Part shown: positions 61,900 to 64,000 of the stretch, piece after piece
How the letters are laid out: every line of letters begins with the position of its first letter
Numbering within the stretch: position 1 is the stretch's first letter
Source of the DNA: Riptortus pedestris
Taxonomy: Eukaryota > Arthropoda > Insecta > Hemiptera > Alydidae
Reading direction: 5' to 3'
Assembly (NCBI GenBank): GCA_019009955.1
Contig: CM032232.1
Coordinates: forward strand, 139,263,001 to 139,327,000
Length of the DNA stretch: 64,000 nucleotides
Notes under the pieces: generated by a model
What the model was told of the DNA's origin: nothing
The model's input: only the letters and a program-made list of their open reading frames with translations
The model's database searches: none
Translations under genes and position numbers: made by a program

Positions 61900-64000
61900 A
61901 TGATATGGTAGTCGATGCTCAAATACTAGGGTCAAACGGGTGGGTAACTATGGAACACTAGGCGAAGAAAAGGGTACGTGCTCCTCGAACACTAGGGTCG
62001 ATCAGGATGTGTCAAGGAGCAAAATAAGTAAGCTTCCCCTGAAATACTCAGGTCAAACTGGGCATCTGCTCAAACAGCACTAATCACAAACAAAATGGGC
62101 ATTCAACAAAAGCAAAACGAGAACGTTAAGGGTAAAACAAGATAGGTGACCCTGACACATTTGGTGTATAACAGGGTAGGTTTCCCTCGAACATTAAGTG
62201 TAAAACAGTGTAAATGCCCCCCCCCCCAATCCTAGTACTAGAGTAAACAGGGAATATGCCCCTCGAACATTAGGGGTAAAACAGTGTAAGTGCCCCCCAA
62301 TCCTAGTACTAGAGTAAACAGGGAATATGCCCCTCGAACATTAGGGGTAAAACAGTGTAAGTGCCTCCCAATCCTAGTACTAGAGTAAACAGGGAATATG
62401 CCCCTCATACATTAGGGGCAAAACAGTGTAAGTGTCCCCCATTCCTAATACTAGAGTAAACAGGGAATATGCCCCTTGAACATTAAGTGTAAAACAGTGT
62501 AAGTAACCCCCCCCCCCATTCCTAATACTAGAGTAAACAGGGAATATGCCCCTCGAACATTAAGTGTAAAACAGTGTAAGTGCCCCCATTCCTAATACTA
62601 GAGTAAACAGGGAATATGCCCCTCCAAAAGTTAGTGTAAAAGAGTGTTAGTGTCCACCATTCCTAATACTAGAGTAAACAGGGAATAAGCACCTCGAAAA
62701 TTAAGAATAAAACAGTCTAAGTTTCCACCATTCCTAATACTAGAGTAAACAGGGAATATGCCCCTCGAACATTAAGTGTAAAACAGTGTAAGTGTCCCCC
62801 ATTCCTAATACTAGAGTAAACAGGGAATATGCCCCTCGAACATTAAGTGTAAAACAGTGTAAGTGCCCCCCAATCCAAGTACTAGAGTAAACAGGGAATA
62901 TGCCCCTCAAACATTAGGGGCAAAACAGTGTAAGTGTCCCCCATTCCTAATACTAGAGTAAACAGGGAATATGCCCCTCGAACACTAGGGGTAAATCAGG
63001 ATAGCTCCCTCTCGAATACTAGGATCAAACAGGCTAGCTGCACATCGAACACTAGAGTCAAGCACAGTGGCTGACTCTCAAATGTTAAGAGTACATAAAG
63101 CAGGTGACCCTTGAACACAAGGAGCAAAACAGAGTAGGTGGCCCTCCAACAATAGGGTCAAAAATGTGGGGCGACCCGAGAATGTTAAGGGTAAAACAAG
63201 ATATGTGACCCTGGAACACTAGGAGAAAAATAGAGTAGGTGCCCCTCGAAGAGTAAGGGTAAAACAGAGTACGTGCCCCCAATACTAGAGGAACAGTAGG
63301 GATAAAACAGGATAGCTCTTGAATACTAGGATCAAACAGGGTAGCTGCCCATCGAACACTAGGGTCAAACACAGTGGGTCGCCCTCGAATACTTGGTGTC
63401 AAACAGAGTAGATGACCATAAGCACTAGTGGGAAAACAGAGTAGGTGCTCTTCCAAGACTAGTGTAAAACTAGGTAGCAATAGTAGTGAAATTTAGGGTC
63501 AAATAGGGTGGGTGACCTTCGAACTCTAGGGACAAAACAAGGTAGTTGTTCCTGAGACACTATGGGTACAACAGTCTGGGTGACCATCGAACAGTAGGGG
63601 TAAGAAAGAGTAGCTGCCCCTCGAACACTAGCGGTGAAACAGTGTAGGTACACCTCGAAGACTAGGGTTAAAAAGGTTGGTAACTCTCGACTAAGGGTGA
63701 AACAATGAAGATGACCCTACAATACTTGGGGAAAAAGAGATTAGATGCTCTTCGAACACAACGTTAAAACACGTTAGGTGACTCTCAAACGCCAAGGTCA
63801 AGTTGGGTAGGTCACTCACTAAAAAAAGAGGGTAAACCTGGGAAGGAGAGCCAATACCTCAAAGGGTCAATCTGCATAGATGACCCTTGAACACTGGGGC
63901 CAAAAATGTTGTGAGCCTAGAACACTAGCCGTAAAACCAGGATTCGAGTGCTACCCCTCAAACACTAAGTGTTCAATAGGGTAGCTGCTTCTGGAACACT
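61900..64000. repeat. Minisatellite array, ~35-bp monomer, diverged
   Basis: Successive units vary around CCCTCGAACACTAGGGTCAA then ACAGGGTAGGTG, about 33-37 bp each, from about 61900 to the window end. Open frames across it (63085-63653, minus) are low-complexity by-products of the repeat. The array continues beyond the window. Confidence 0.9.
62190..62990. repeat. Homogenised 71-bp dimer core of the minisatellite
   Basis: GAGTAAACAGGGAATATG recurs at 62241, 62312, 62383, 62454, 62531, 62601, 62672, 62743, 62814, 62885 and 62956: spacing 71 bp with one 77 (C-run expansion) and one 70. Each unit is two diverged monomers: CCTCGAACATTAGGGGTAAA with ACAGTGTAAGTG, and CCTAGTACTAGAGTAAACAG with GGAATATG. 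Confidence 0.95.

Noticed and set aside
61472..61922. Two overlapping GC-rich minus-strand frames of 95-116 codons
   Set aside because: They overlap in different frames, have proline/arginine-rich composition expected of GC-rich DNA, no domain, and cover the inferred promoter and 5' UTR. The only coding part supported is the last 11 bases of exon 1.
63085..63653. Open frames of 131 and 64 codons in the minisatellite
   Set aside because: Frames follow the ~35-bp repeat period and consist of repeated low-complexity words; no start context or domain.
62190..64000. CRISPR-like array
   Set aside because: Units are contiguous tandem repeats of 35/71 bp without unique spacers, in an arthropod nuclear context; it is a minisatellite.

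Overview
This is an AT-rich arthropod nuclear window, most likely insect; hemipteran is only a guess. It holds two spliced host genes in convergent orientation and a dense load of nested transposable elements. Arginine kinase, spliced genes with GT-AG introns, TATA/initiator promoter architecture and typical arthropod TE classes (mariner, hAT, piggyBac MITE, Jockey-like and R2-like non-LTR elements, tRNA-like SINEs) support this. No bacterial gene, CRISPR array or viral gene was seen.

Region 1 (1-8.8 kb, + strand): the last six exons of an arginine kinase gene. All six join in frame to about 328 C-terminal residues and end at a TAA at 8564-8566. The gene's 5' end lies before the window. Region 2 (8.8-20.2 kb): intergenic DNA between convergent 3' ends. 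It holds SINE remnants, a degraded R2-like non-LTR C-terminus, a piggyBac-type MITE with TTAA target sites and old copies of the main repeat family.

Region 3 (20.2-61.6 kb, - strand): one secreted trypsin-like serine protease gene. Exons 2-7 lie at 20.5-32.4 kb. A first exon carrying the 5' UTR and only 11 coding bases is inferred at 61476-61600, with TATA and initiator motifs. All splice phases fit and give a 325-residue protein. The resulting first intron (32398-61475, 29 kb) is a transposon nest dominated by one family. That family has a 5' hairpin, a (TA)n core and a palindromic 3' end built on AGCAGATTTCCC, and I interpret it as a nonautonomous Helentron (HINE/MINE-type) element. Its copies are interrupted by, or lie next to, other copies of the family, hAT elements (one inside another), a mariner, a Jockey-like element, SINEs and a repeat that lands inside the (TA)n core. 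Fragments with a hammerhead-ribozyme-like core also occur.

Region 4 (61.9-64.0 kb): a minisatellite of diverged ~35-bp monomers with a homogenised 71-bp dimer core. It begins about 0.3 kb upstream of the inferred protease promoter and runs off the window end.

The two host genes show no functional link; their proximity is simply genomic. The most interesting items are the HINE-like family with an empty-site comparison, the distal promoter/first exon, the hammerhead-like cores and the promoter-adjacent minisatellite.
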